From Streptomyces griseoloalbus (GTDB lineage Bacteria; Actinomycetota; Actinomycetes; Streptomycetales; Streptomycetaceae): a DNA stretch of 64,000 bases. The stretch covers positions 1 to 64,000 of the forward strand of contig BMUD01000029.1 of the NCBI GenBank assembly GCA_014650015.1, read 5' to 3'. Position numbers and translations under genes: made by a program. This document shows positions 56,026-64,000 of the stretch, piece after piece; position 1 is the stretch's first letter, and each line of letters starts with the position of its first letter. The notes under the pieces were generated by a model. That model was given only the letters and a program-made list of their open reading frames with translations. It made no database searches and was not told the origin of the DNA.

Positions 56026-56934
56026 GTGGACCCGGAACACGCCTCCGTCAAGGGACGGAAGAAGTCGCAGCGGCCACGGACAACACATCGCGAGGTGGCC
56101 GACGAACTGCGCGCGCGGATCAGGTCCGGGGCGCTGCAGCCGGGCCAGCGCATGCCCACGCAGGCCCAGCTCGCCGCCGAGTTCGGCGTGGAGCGCCCCG
56201 CGGTCCGCCAGGCGCTGCGCATCCTGCGGTCCGAGCGGCTGCTCACCAACGTCTCCAAGGGCGTGCCGGCGACCGTCGCCGCCGACCCCGGCAGGGCGCC
56301 GACCGGCCCCGCGGCACCTCCGCTGCCCACCACGGTGGCCCTCGCGCCCGCGATCGCCGCCGCCTTCGCGGCCGAGCACGTGGAGATCGACGCCGTCTGC
56401 CTGACCTCGATCTCGCTCACCCTCGCCATCGGGGAGCCGCTGCGCCAGATCCACGCGGGGCGACTGAAACCGGCCACGGTCGACGTGCGGGTGCTGCTGC
56501 CCGGCCGGGACATCGACCTGGCCTTCCCGGTCCCGGTCGAGGGGCCCGGCGGGGCGGACGGCCCGGTCCACGAGCGGTGGCTGTCGATGCGCAACGCCCA
56601 GGGGCAGGTGCTGCGGCACAATCTGCTCGCCCTGCGTGCCACGCACGGCATCGACGTGCGGGTCTCCTTCCGGGCGCTGCCCTTCACCCCGCCGGTGAAG
56701 CTGTATCTGCTCAACGGCGTGGAGGCGCTGTTCGCCTACTACACGGTGGTCCGTCACGAGGCGCGGGTCGGCCGGGAGAACCTGGAGATGTACGACGCCC
56801 AGGGCGTCCGGTCCCCGCTGTTCGCCTTCGAGCGGGGGGCCGGCCCGCGGGACACCGCGTTCGTGGAGCAGTCGCGTCTGTGGTTCGACGCACTGTGGGA
56901 GACGATCAGTTCGGAGCTGGTGCTCACGGGCTGA
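56026..56934 (+). CDS. devE: GntR-family regulator DevE
   Basis: The 302-aa regulator has a GntR winged helix (about 20-85: HREVADELRARIRSG, MPTQAQLAAEFGVERPAVRQ) and a DevA-type effector domain. The latter is marked by RNAQGQVLRHNLLALRATHG, IDVRVSFRALPFTPPVKLYL and LNGVEALFAYY. It is a close paralogue of the protein at 57322. GTG 56026 has no SD but lies 7 nt after TAGGGT, which would give a leaderless mRNA. devE is the known paralogue of the developmental gene devA. Identification rests on gene order and recall. Confidence 0.85.
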   Translation: MDPEHASVKGRKKSQRPRTTHREVADELRARIRSGALQPGQRMPTQAQLAAEFGVERPAVRQALRILRSERLLTNVSKGVPATVAADPGRAPTGPAAPPLPTTVALAPAIAAAFAAEHVEIDAVCLTSISLTLAIGEPLRQIHAGRLKPATVDVRVLLPGRDIDLAFPVPVEGPGGADGPVHERWLSMRNAQGQVLRHNLLALRATHGIDVRVSFRALPFTPPVKLYLLNGVEALFAYYTVVRHEARVGRENLEMYDAQGVRSPLFAFERGAGPRDTAFVEQSRLWFDALWETISSELVLTG

Positions 56935-56970
56935 CGTCTCCCACGGCAGCCGGGGCGACCGGTCGGCTTC

Positions 56971-57159
56971 TCACAGGGCCGGCCTCGCCACCAGCAGCGC
57001 GAGCAGCACCGCTCCGGCGGAGCTGACCCCGGGGCTGTTGGCCCTGACGCCCATGGCGAGCAACAGCAGGCCGACGACGCCGGCCGCGCCGTACCGCCAC
57101 TGGACGAGCTGCTCGGCGGTGATCACGAGGACGGCGAAGATCGGGGCGAGGACGGGCAT
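56971..57159 (-). CDS. Small membrane protein of the devA module, 62 aa
   Basis: MPVLAPIFAVLVITAEQLVQ and then WRYGAAGVVGLLLLAMGVRA make two to three hydrophobic helices around EQLVQWRYG, matching the protein at 55657. AAGGGGGAAC precedes ATG 57159, identical to the partner gene. It is divergent from devA. Function unknown; a membrane signal or sensor partner of the regulator is possible. Confidence 0.75.
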   Translation of the reverse strand: MPVLAPIFAVLVITAEQLVQWRYGAAGVVGLLLLAMGVRANSPGVSSAGAVLLALLVARPAL

Positions 57160-57217
57160 GGTGTTCCCCCTTCGGACCGGTGCGGTACGGCGGAGTCGCA
57201 CCCTCCGCCAACTCGGT

Positions 57218-57236
57218 AAAGTTGGCGACCAACTTT
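57218..57236. promoter_or_regulatory. Palindromic operator candidate, devA module
   Basis: AAAGTTGG-CGA-CCAACTTT is a perfect 8-bp inverted repeat with a 3-bp centre. It lies between the small membrane gene and devA and matches the devE-module palindrome at 55921. Confidence 0.65.
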
Positions 57237-57321
57237 GACTATGTTGTCCCCACTTGGCTACCGCTCATAAACAACTTTCAAGCAACTCCCCATGGATGGA
57301 TCACAGTTGTAGCGTTTGGTC

Positions 57322-58197
57322 GTGACTCAGGAGAACGTGTCAGTGAACGACGGCAACAGGCTCTCGCCCCAGGAGATCGCCGACATCCTGCGGGAACGCA
57401 TCCGCAGCGGCGAGCTCAGGGCGGGCGACCGCCTGCCCACCCAGGCCGAGCTGGCCGTGGAGTTCGGCGTGGAGCGCGGCACCGTTCGCCAGGCGCTGCG
57501 CGCCCTCCAGGAGGACGGCCTGCTCAGCAACGTCAGCAAGGGCAGCCCGCCGCGGATCGCCGAACCGGCTCCCGCGCGGGAGGAACCCCAGCCGACGATG
57601 GTGGGCCTCGCCCCGCGCCTGACGAAGGCGTTCGAACCGGCCCGGGTGCGGATCGACGCGGTGTGCCTGACGGCCGAGAGCCTCATGCTGGCGCTCGGCG
57701 AACCCGTCCGGCACATCCACGAGGGCCGGATCCGCCCCGAGTCCGTCGACGTCCGCATCATGCTGCCCAGCCGGGACATCAACCTCGCCTTCCCCGTCCC
57801 CGTCGAGGAGGGCGACGGCGGCGACAACCCGGTCCACGACCGCTGGCTGGCGATGCGCAACGCCCAGGCCCGCGTGCTCCAGCACAACCTCCTCGCGCTG
57901 CGCGCCACGCACGGCATCGACGTACGCGTGTCGTTCCGCGCCCTGCCCTTCACCCCGCCGGTGAAGCTGTACCTGCTCAACGGGGAGGAGGCGCTGATCG
58001 GCTACTACATGCTCACCCGCCGCGAGGAGGAGTGGGAGAGCCGCACCCTGGAGATGTTCGACGTGCTGGGCTCCCAGTCCCTCCTCTTCTCGTTCCTCGA
58101 GCGGGCCGGCCGGCGGGACCAGGCCTTCGTGGAGGAATCCCAGAAGTGGTTCGACGCCCTCTGGGAAACCATCACGACGGACCTGACACTCTCCTAG
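57322..58197 (+). CDS. devA: GntR-family developmental regulator DevA
   Basis: The 291-aa protein has a GntR winged helix (about 12-75) and the DevA effector domain, with ARVLQHNLLALRATHG, RALPFTPPVKLYLLNG and a C-terminal EESQKWFDALWETI. It starts at GTG 57322, 6 nt after TAGCGT, so it is likely leaderless. In S. coelicolor DevA is needed for proper aerial development and is cotranscribed with devB. The stop overlaps the devB GTG by one base. The paralogue DevE lies 400 bp upstream. Confidence 0.88.
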   Translation: MTQENVSVNDGNRLSPQEIADILRERIRSGELRAGDRLPTQAELAVEFGVERGTVRQALRALQEDGLLSNVSKGSPPRIAEPAPAREEPQPTMVGLAPRLTKAFEPARVRIDAVCLTAESLMLALGEPVRHIHEGRIRPESVDVRIMLPSRDINLAFPVPVEEGDGGDNPVHDRWLAMRNAQARVLQHNLLALRATHGIDVRVSFRALPFTPPVKLYLLNGEEALIGYYMLTRREEEWESRTLEMFDVLGSQSLLFSFLERAGRRDQAFVEESQKWFDALWETITTDLTLS

Positions 58198-58940
58198 TGA
58201 CTTCTGAGACGAAGCGGACCGATCCGGTGACGGCCGGGACCGAGACGGAACCGAACGAACTGCGGAACCTGATCAAGGGCGCCCGTGTCGTGCTGTGGGA
58301 CTTCGACGGCCCCGTCTGCCGCCTGTTCGCCGGGCACTCGGCGGAGCGGGTGGCGAACGACCTGGCGTCCTGGCTGGAGGGGCGCGGCCTGCACGGCCTG
58401 CTGACGGAGACCGAACGCGAGTCGCTGGACCCGCACGTGGTCCTGCGCGCCCTCGACCGCCGGCACCCCGGCAGCGACCTGGTCGCGGAGCTGGAGGAGC
58501 GCCTCACCCACGAGGAACTGCGGGCCACCGCCTCGGCGATGCCCACCCCGTACGCGGATCCGCTGATCCGCACCTGGACCGCGGTGGGCTCACGGCTGGC
58601 CATCGCGACCAACAACTCCCCGCGCGTGGTGCGCGAGTACCTCACCTCCCGCGGCCTCGTCCCCTGCTTCGCCCCGCACATATACGGCCGCACCCAGGAG
58701 CTGAACCACCTCAAACCCGACCCGCACTGCATCAACCGGGCCCTGAACGCCATGGGCGCCGCTCCGTCGGCCTCGCTGATGATCGGCGACACGCCGTCCG
58801 ACCTGTTCGCCGCCCGGGCGGCGGGCGTACCGTTCCTCGGCTACGCCCGCACCGAACGCAAGCGCAGGCTGCTGCGCGACGCGGGCGCCACGGTGGTCGT
58901 GGACTCGCTGAAGCCGGTCCTGTGGCAGGTCCGCCACTGA
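58197..58940 (+). CDS. devB: HAD-family hydrolase DevB
   Basis: The 247-aa HAD phosphatase has motif I VVLWDFDGPVC, motif II IATNNSPR, the Lys in HLKPDP and motif IV MIGDTPSD. It overlaps devA by 1 bp, so translation is coupled. DevB is the known partner gene of devA and probably dephosphorylates a small metabolite or phosphosugar. The physiological substrate is not known. Confidence 0.92.
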   Translation: MTSETKRTDPVTAGTETEPNELRNLIKGARVVLWDFDGPVCRLFAGHSAERVANDLASWLEGRGLHGLLTETERESLDPHVVLRALDRRHPGSDLVAELEERLTHEELRATASAMPTPYADPLIRTWTAVGSRLAIATNNSPRVVREYLTSRGLVPCFAPHIYGRTQELNHLKPDPHCINRALNAMGAAPSASLMIGDTPSDLFAARAAGVPFLGYARTERKRRLLRDAGATVVVDSLKPVLWQVRH

Positions 58941-59102
58941 CGCCCGGCCGCGCCGCGGTTGACGCCCGGCCGCGCTGCGGTGCGCCTTCAGAGGGGCACT
59001 TCGGCGAAGGGAACGAGTCCCGCGCGAAGCACGGCGGCGCCGGGAGTAACGTACTGCCACTTCCGTGACCTGCGGAGAGGTCCAGTACGAGAGAAACGGG
59101 CC

Positions 59103-60212
59103 ATGCCACCCGACACACCTTCCCCCGCTCGGCAGCACGCGCTCGCGGCGTGCGGGAATCCGAGCGTGGTCGAGGGGCCGCTTCAGGGCTACCACCACGA
59201 GACCTACGTCTTTCCCCTCGCCGACGAGGCGGGAGCGGCCTCGACCGCTCGCTGGAAGTGCCGGGAGCCGCGCGCCGGCCTGCTCTGGTTCGACCGGCGG
59301 TGTTTCGACTCCGAGGAACAGCTTCTGCACGCGCTGAGCGGTCGGATCACCAGCATCCCGGGCATCACCGAGTTCGGTGGCCTGCGCCTGCAGCGGTTCA
59401 TCGAAGGCCGGACGCTGGGCGCCCTGAGGACGTCCGGTCGTCCGGTTCCCGGCCCGCTGCTCCGGCAGGTCGTCGGCCTCTTCCGCGAGCTGGCCGGGGT
59501 GACGCCGGAGACCCTGGTCGTCAAGCGGCGCTGCGAGGCCAGGGACCGTCCCGAGTCCGGTGACACCAACGGGTTCCTCGAGCGGCTCGTCCGCTTCACG
59601 GAGGAGAGCGTCTACCTGTCGAACCTCGACGCGTTCGCGACGCTCTTCGAGGACGTGGGAGTGGACGGCGACACGTTCAAGAACCTCAGGAAGCACGTCT
59701 CGGGCCTGACGGAGCGCCCTTTCTGCCTCCTCCATGCCGATCTGCACCGCGAGAACCTCATCGTCGATCCCGAGCGACGGCTCTGGACCATCGACTGGGA
59801 ACTCGCGATGCTCGGCGACCCGCTCTACGACCTGGCCACCCACCTGTATCTCATGCGGTACCCGCAGTGGCAGGCCCGCCGACTCACCGGCCAGTGGGTG
59901 AGCACCGTCGAGGAGGTCCGTCCCGGCGGCTCGAAGGGCTGGCGGCACGATCTGGGGCTGCTCCTGGACTACAAGAAGGCTCAGTCCGTATTCACCGACG
60001 TCATCCGCGCGGCCCTGTCGCTGGACCCCGAGCCGGGCCCCGGCGGGCCGGGCCCCGGCCGCATGGGCGGGAAGCTGCACCGGATCCTGACCGAGGCCGC
60101 CGTGCCGCTGGGCCTCGAGTCGGTGCCGGCCCCGGACCGGATCGCGGAGGCTCTCGTACGCTGGCGCCGCACGCGCGGGGAGACCGGGACCGGCGCGAGG
60201 ACGGGCCCGTAG
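59103..60212 (+). CDS. APH-family phosphotransferase
   Basis: The 369-aa kinase-like protein has the Brenner motif LLHADLHREN (His211, Asp213, Asn218) and the metal Asp231 in IDWELAML. The N-terminal ATP region lacks a clear Gly-loop but has YVFPLAD. APH-type kinases phosphorylate aminoglycosides, choline or other alcohols. It is not next to a resistance operon, so a metabolic substrate is plausible. Confidence 0.85.
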   Translation: MPPDTPSPARQHALAACGNPSVVEGPLQGYHHETYVFPLADEAGAASTARWKCREPRAGLLWFDRRCFDSEEQLLHALSGRITSIPGITEFGGLRLQRFIEGRTLGALRTSGRPVPGPLLRQVVGLFRELAGVTPETLVVKRRCEARDRPESGDTNGFLERLVRFTEESVYLSNLDAFATLFEDVGVDGDTFKNLRKHVSGLTERPFCLLHADLHRENLIVDPERRLWTIDWELAMLGDPLYDLATHLYLMRYPQWQARRLTGQWVSTVEEVRPGGSKGWRHDLGLLLDYKKAQSVFTDVIRAALSLDPEPGPGGPGPGRMGGKLHRILTEAAVPLGLESVPAPDRIAEALVRWRRTRGETGTGARTGP

Positions 60213-60218
60213 GCTCGC

Positions 60219-60398
60219 ATGAGTGAGAGCGGGCTGCGGGAGCGCAAGAAGCAGCGGATGTACCGGACCGTGTCGGACACCGCGATCCGGCTCTTCCTGG
60301 AGCGGGGCTTCGACGCGGTGTCCGTGGCCGAGGTGGCCGCCGCCGCCGAGATCTCCAAGCCGACGCTCTTCCGGTACTTCCCGGCGTGGTCCCGCTGA
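60219..60398 (+). pseudogene. TetR-family regulator, 5' relic
   Basis: ATG 60219 opens a good TetR HTH (LRERKKQRMYRTVSDTAIRL, then FLERGFDAVSVAEVA and EISKPTLFRYFPA). It then runs into unrelated sequence and stops at 60398 after 59 codons. The whole ligand domain is missing. The join with the HelD fragment is at about 60383. Confidence 0.85.
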
Positions 60399-60874
60399 CC
60401 ACCGGATTCCGGGTGCCGCGGGCGGTGGTGACGCTCACCAACCGGCTCCTGGAACGCCTGGACGTCGACGTCCCGGCCGCCCGTTCGCTGCGCGGCGACG
60501 GCGCGTTGCGCCTGCGGGAGGTACCCGGGCCGGGCGAGGTGCCGGACGCGGTCGTGGCCGCCGTACGGGACGCGTTGGAGCGTGAGGGGTCCGTCGGGGT
60601 CGTCGCGGCGGACGCGGACGTGCCCCGGCTGCGGCAGGCGCTGGCCGGGGCGGGGGTGGACGCGGCGGGGCCACAGGCGCTGGGCGCGCGCGTCGCCCTG
60701 GTGCCGGCGAGCGTCGTCAAGGGGCTGGAGTACGACCATGTGGTGGCCGTCGAACCGGCCGCGATCGCGGAGGCGGAGGCACCCGGGGACCGGGGACTGC
60801 ACCGGCTGTACGTGGTGCTGACCCGGGCGGTGTCCCGGCTGGAGGTGGTGCACGGGCGGCCCCTGCCGTTCTGA
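60383..60874 (+). pseudogene. HelD-like helicase C-terminal relic
   Basis: Downstream of the join, one frame encodes the end of a UvrD/HelD-like RNA polymerase recycling ATPase. Blocks are TTGFRVPRAVVTLTNRLL, VPASVVKGLEYDHVVAVEPA and LHRLYVVLTRAVSRLEVVH. All P-loop parts are gone. An intact helD in other species has about 700 residues, so most of the gene was deleted. Confidence 0.82.
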
Positions 60875-60890
60875 GGCCGCCCGGGGCCCG

Positions 60891-61778
60891 TCAGCGACGG
60901 GCGAGCACCTCGGCGACCCGGATGAACCCGTCCGTACCGTGTCCGAGGGCGATGACCCGCCGCGCCTGCCCCTCGATCACGCGCATCACGCTCGCTTCGA
61001 TGCCGTGGGCCTCGGAGGCGTGCACGACGTGGGCCATGGTCGACGCGGCCGAGGTGACCGGGTTCACCCTGCCCGAGTAGGTGCCGGCGTCGGCATCGGC
61101 CGCGAACTCCGTGAACACCGGCGGGAGGATCGCGGCGATGCCCGCGGCGAAGGGGGCGAGCTCAACGGCGGAGATGCCCTCCGCGCGGGCCACGGCGAGG
61201 GCGTGCGCGTAGCCGGCCATCGACGTCCAGAAGATGTCGAGCAGCGCGATGTCGTACGCCGCCGCCCGGCCGATGTCCTCCCCGAGGTGGGTGTGGCTGC
61301 CGCCGAGCGCCGCCAGCACCGGCTGGTGCTCCCGGTACAGCTCCTCGGAGCCGCTGTACAGGAAGACCCCGTCGTCCGTGCCGATGGTCGTGGTCGGCGT
61401 CATGATCGCGCCGTCCACGTAGCGGACGCCGTGCCGGCCGGCCCACTCGGCCGTGTCCCGGGCGCGCTCGGGGATGTCGGCGCTCAGGTTCACGACCGTA
61501 CGGCCCTTGAGGGCGGCGGCGACGGCGTCCTGGCGCAGCACGGCGTCCGAGGCGTCGTAGTTCACCACGCAGACGACGGTGAGCGGGGCGGCGGCGACCG
61601 CCTCCTCCGGCGAGGCGGCCGAGGTCGCGCCCCGGGCGACCAGCTCGCCGTCCCGGCCGGGCGTACGGTTCCAGACGGTGACGCGCAGCCCCGCCTCCAG
61701 GAACGCGCCGGCCAGCGCCCGGCCCATCGGACCGAGTCCGAGGACGGTGACGGAGGACTGGTCGGTGTGCACAGACAT
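60891..61778 (-). CDS. Imine-reductase-like NAD(P)-dependent oxidoreductase
   Basis: This 295-aa protein has a Rossmann fold with the motif GLGPMG (14-19) and the NADPH-type WNRTPGR. A C-terminal helical domain contains YDIALLDIFWTSMAGYAHAL, which resembles the catalytic region of bacterial imine reductases. It is related to 6-phosphogluconate dehydrogenases. The divergent HxlR regulator probably controls it. ATG 61778 is the start. Confidence 0.85.
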   Translation of the reverse strand: MSVHTDQSSVTVLGLGPMGRALAGAFLEAGLRVTVWNRTPGRDGELVARGATSAASPEEAVAAAPLTVVCVVNYDASDAVLRQDAVAAALKGRTVVNLSADIPERARDTAEWAGRHGVRYVDGAIMTPTTTIGTDDGVFLYSGSEELYREHQPVLAALGGSHTHLGEDIGRAAAYDIALLDIFWTSMAGYAHALAVARAEGISAVELAPFAAGIAAILPPVFTEFAADADAGTYSGRVNPVTSAASTMAHVVHASEAHGIEASVMRVIEGQARRVIALGHGTDGFIRVAEVLARR

Positions 61779-61827
61779 GTTCAACTCCCGTAATCTGTAG
61801 AACAATTGCTGAGGAAAGGGGCATGGC

Positions 61828-62178
61828 GTGGTGCACCGGCGCGACGATCCGAACGTCTGCGGCGTGACCGCCGCGATCTCCGTGATCGAGGGCAAGTGGA
61901 AGACCATGCTGTTGTGGCTGCTGGAGTCCGGACCGCAGCGGCCGGCCGCACTGCGCCGGAAGGCGCCCGGCCTCACCGAGAAGGTGCTGACCGTGGCGTT
62001 GCGCGAGATGGAGGCCGACGGGCTGGTGCACCGGGAGGTGCACGACGTACTGCCGCCGAAGACGGTCTACTCCCTGACGGAATTCGGCCGCGAGCTCGCC
62101 GAGGCACTGGCGCCCCTGTCCGGCTGGGGCCACCGCCGCCTGGAGAAGATGGCTCGGGCCGAGGCGGCGGCCTCCTGA
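61828..62178 (+). CDS. HxlR-family transcriptional regulator
   Basis: This 116-aa protein has the HxlR winged helix. It contains CGVTAAISVIEGKWKTMLLW, with the conserved Cys near residue 11, and KAPGLTEKVLTVALREMEADGL. HxlR members often sense thiol-reactive or quinone-like compounds through that Cys. The start is GTG 61828 or 61831. It is divergent from the reductase gene with a 49-bp gap that likely holds the operator. Confidence 0.88.
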   Translation: MVHRRDDPNVCGVTAAISVIEGKWKTMLLWLLESGPQRPAALRRKAPGLTEKVLTVALREMEADGLVHREVHDVLPPKTVYSLTEFGRELAEALAPLSGWGHRRLEKMARAEAAAS

Positions 62179-62309
62179 CGGCTGATCGTTCCCGCTCCTC
62201 TCCTGTCCGGTGCCTCGTCCGCTGCCCTCACCAAGGTTCGCCGGGCGGCGGCGCGCTGCCAAGTACGCACAAAAAAGTGGGTGTACGGGGCTTCGGGGCG
62301 GGGCCGCTG

Positions 62310-63008
62310 TCAGGCGTCGGCGTTGTCCTCCACGGGCGGCATGAGCGCGCGCAACCAGCGCTCCGTCTGAGCGACATGGGCCCCGGCGGCGCCCGCCGCG
62401 GCACCCGGGTCGCGGTCGGCGATCGCGGTGGCCAGTACGCGGTGGTCCGCGTCGCTCTTGGCCCGCAGCTCCGGGCCCTCCGGGAGGGTGAAGACCTGGT
62501 ACTTGCGGGAGCGGGCGCGAAAGACCGCGAGCAGGGAGGCGAGGGTGGGGTTGCCGCCCGCCCGGGCGATCTCGGCGTGGAAGCGGTGGTCGAGTTCCGA
62601 GGCCTCGGTGGGGTCGTCGGTGGCCTCCATCGCCTCGATGAGCGAGAAGAGCGTCTCGATCGTCCCGGGGGTCGCGCGCGCGGCGGCCTTGGCCGCGACG
62701 TGGGCCTCCAGGACCCGCCGGATCTCGTACACCTCCAGCAGACCGGGCAGCGGCAGGAGCTGGAGCGTCAGCGAGAGGCTGCCGATGAGGTCCTCCGGCC
62801 TGAGCTGGGAGACGTAGGTGCCGGAGCCGTGCCGCGGCTCGATCACGCCCAGCGCCGCGAGCATGCGCACCGCCTCGCGCAACGAGCCGCGGGAGACGCC
62901 CAGTTCCTCGCAGAGGTCCGCCTCGGGGGGGATGCGCTCCCCGGCGGCGAGCCGCCCCGTGGCGATCATGTGCCGTAGGCCGTGGAACGCCTTGTCGACT
63001 GCGGACAT
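62310..63008 (-). CDS. FadR-type GntR regulator (FCD domain)
   Basis: The 232-aa protein has a GntR helix-turn-helix (PPEADLCEELGVSRGSLREA, then GSGTYVSQL) and an FCD effector domain. Metal-binding His residues are in ELDHRFHAEIARAGGN and ADHRVLATAIADRD. The SD GGGGAGGAAACGG precedes ATG 63008. It lies divergent to the aminotransferase at 63248 and may regulate it. Confidence 0.9.
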   Translation of the reverse strand: MSAVDKAFHGLRHMIATGRLAAGERIPPEADLCEELGVSRGSLREAVRMLAALGVIEPRHGSGTYVSQLRPEDLIGSLSLTLQLLPLPGLLEVYEIRRVLEAHVAAKAAARATPGTIETLFSLIEAMEATDDPTEASELDHRFHAEIARAGGNPTLASLLAVFRARSRKYQVFTLPEGPELRAKSDADHRVLATAIADRDPGAAAGAAGAHVAQTERWLRALMPPVEDNADA

Positions 63009-63076
63009 CCGTTTCCTCCCCTGACGGACCGGCGGCAGCGCGCGCCTGCCCCGTGCACTGTAGCGAGGGGAAGAGA

Positions 63077-63113
63077 TCAGATGTCTTGGTTGTATCAGCT
63101 GCGAGTCATCTGA
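63077..63113. promoter_or_regulatory. Inverted repeat upstream of the FCD regulator
   Basis: TCAGATG at 63077-63083 and CATCTGA at 63107-63113 form a perfect 7-bp inverted repeat with a 23-bp spacer. It sits in the divergent region between the regulator and the aminotransferase. Spacing is long for a single dimer site. Confidence 0.3.
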
Positions 63114-63247
63114 CTTCTCTCGCTGCAGGGGTCTTGTCATGGCCGAAAACCCCATGCCACCATCCCGAGTCATCATACGTCTTGGCCTTGAAGGTCTGAT
63201 GTCCCTCGCTGTCGCACAGGCGCGAGAGGACTCGAGATGGGAGCCAT

Positions 63248-64000
63248 GTGAGCGAGACCGAGGTCACCACCGCACCCCGTCCCCTGCTGCTCGCCGACGG
63301 CCGGCCGGCGGCGCGGGCGTGGTCGCTGGACCCCGCCCTGCGCCATCTCAACCACGGCTCGTTCGGGGCCGTGCCGCTGGTGGCCCAGGAGCGGCAGCAG
63401 GAGCTGCGCACGCGGATGGAGAGCGCGCCGGTGGTGTGGTTCCCGGAACTGCCGGAGCGGCTGGCGGCGGCCCGGGTCGACCTCGCGGCCTTCCTCCGCA
63501 CGGACCCCGGCGACCTCGCGCTGGTGCCGAACGCGAGCGCCGGCGTGAGCGTGGTGTACGCCGGTCTCGACCGCCGGGCCGGCGGGGAGATCGTCGTCAC
63601 CGACCACGGCTACGGTGCCGTGACGATGGGCGCCGAGCGGCTGGCACGCCGCTGGGGCGGCCGGGTGCGCACCGCCAGGGTGCCGCTGGACGCCGACGAG
63701 GAGCAGGCGTACGAGGCCGTGATGGCCGAAGTGGGCGAGGCCACCGATCTCGTCGTCGTCGACCAGATCACCTCGGCCACCGCCCGCCGCCTGCCGGTGG
63801 AGCGGATCGGCGCGGAGGCCCGGCGGCGGGGCATTCCGCTGCTCGTGGACGCCGCGCACGCGCCCGGCCTGATCGCCGCCCCGCTCTCCGGGCTGACCTG
63901 CGACTTCTGGACGGGAAACCTGCACAAGTGGGGTTGCGCCCCGCGCGGCACCGCGGCCCTGGTGGCGCGGGGCCCGCTGCGGGAGCGGCTGTACCCGCTG
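63248..64000 (+). CDS. Class V aminotransferase (isopenicillin-epimerase-like), partial
   Basis: The first 251 codons are in the window and no stop is reached. GTG 63248 follows GGGAG. The N-terminus LDPALRHLNHGSFGAVP is typical of isopenicillin-N epimerase and hercynylcysteine-lyase-like PLP enzymes. The PLP Lys lies in GNLHKWG, with DAAHAPGL before it. Function and the missing C-terminus cannot be judged. Confidence 0.88.
   Translation, partial: MSETEVTTAPRPLLLADGRPAARAWSLDPALRHLNHGSFGAVPLVAQERQQELRTRMESAPVVWFPELPERLAAARVDLAAFLRTDPGDLALVPNASAGVSVVYAGLDRRAGGEIVVTDHGYGAVTMGAERLARRWGGRVRTARVPLDADEEQAYEAVMAEVGEATDLVVVDQITSATARRLPVERIGAEARRRGIPLLVDAAHAPGLIAAPLSGLTCDFWTGNLHKWGCAPRGTAALVARGPLRERLYPL

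Overview
The window is high-GC actinobacterial chromosomal DNA and almost certainly Streptomyces. The markers are mycothiol synthase (mshD), GlnR, the nickel regulator Nur, the c-di-GMP-dependent anti-sigma factor RsiG, DevA/DevE/DevB-type developmental genes, GTG starts and very GC-rich third codon positions. Gene order around pit-pst-ppk, glnR, nur and dev matches the S. coelicolor core chromosome as I remember it (roughly the SCO4120s to SCO4190s). That comparison is from memory and was not checked.

Layout. 1-90: the 3' end of a 5S rRNA gene and its terminator. 97-3767: a NarL-type two-component system coupled to an ABC exporter. 3862-4461: a GNAT acetyltransferase. 4550-13018: a chromosomal type IV secretion-like cluster with a VirD4-like protein lacking a visible P-loop, a VirB4 apparently split over two genes, VirB6/TrbL-like, VirB8/TcpC-like and small two-helix membrane proteins, and a divergent VirB1-like wall hydrolase. 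13225-17483: PAP2 phosphatase, Tat-exported flavin oxidase (apparent frameshift at its start), small proteins, a lipoprotein and a CsoR-type repressor with its operator. 17723-28132: a phosphate block with a PhoU-like protein and Pit transporter, then PstSCAB behind an 11-nt-repeat PHO box, Nudix, CHAD and polyphosphate kinase. 28554-29270: a doubly deleted sigma factor/ABC transporter relic. 29268-33620: mshD, a secreted 5'-nucleotidase, an ornithine cyclodeaminase-like protein and a DUF1737 protein. 33850-39248: a secreted pectate lyase-pectinesterase fusion, an OmpR-type two-component system and an HtrA-like protease. 39363-43892: LacI regulator, GlnR, alpha/beta hydrolase, MoaD-like protein, membrane protein.

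43893-44521 is a gene-free, repeat-rich spacer. 44522-47591: DUF2993 protein, a cysteine-containing leader peptide upstream of a thiosulfate sulfurtransferase, DUF1416, DUF3099 and DsrE proteins. 47692-50170: three translationally coupled single-pass membrane proteins of unknown function, the first and third being paralogues. 50271-54165: small membrane peptide, nitrobindin, HsdS relic, Nur, YgfZ, Dtd and RsiG. 54233-58940: Eis-like acetyltransferase and two paralogous modules, each pairing a ~60-aa membrane protein with a divergent GntR regulator (DevE, DevA) around a shared palindrome. 59103-64000: a phosphotransferase, a TetR/HelD deletion scar, an imine-reductase-like enzyme with an HxlR regulator, a FadR-type regulator and the start of a class V aminotransferase.

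Themes: phosphate acquisition and polyphosphate storage, nitrogen and metal regulation, developmental control (RsiG, DevA/E), and cell-envelope proteins. Three gene relics (about 29.0, 51.2 and 60.4 kb) show recurrent deletion in an otherwise conserved chromosomal arm. No integrase, transposase, CRISPR array or tRNA gene was seen.
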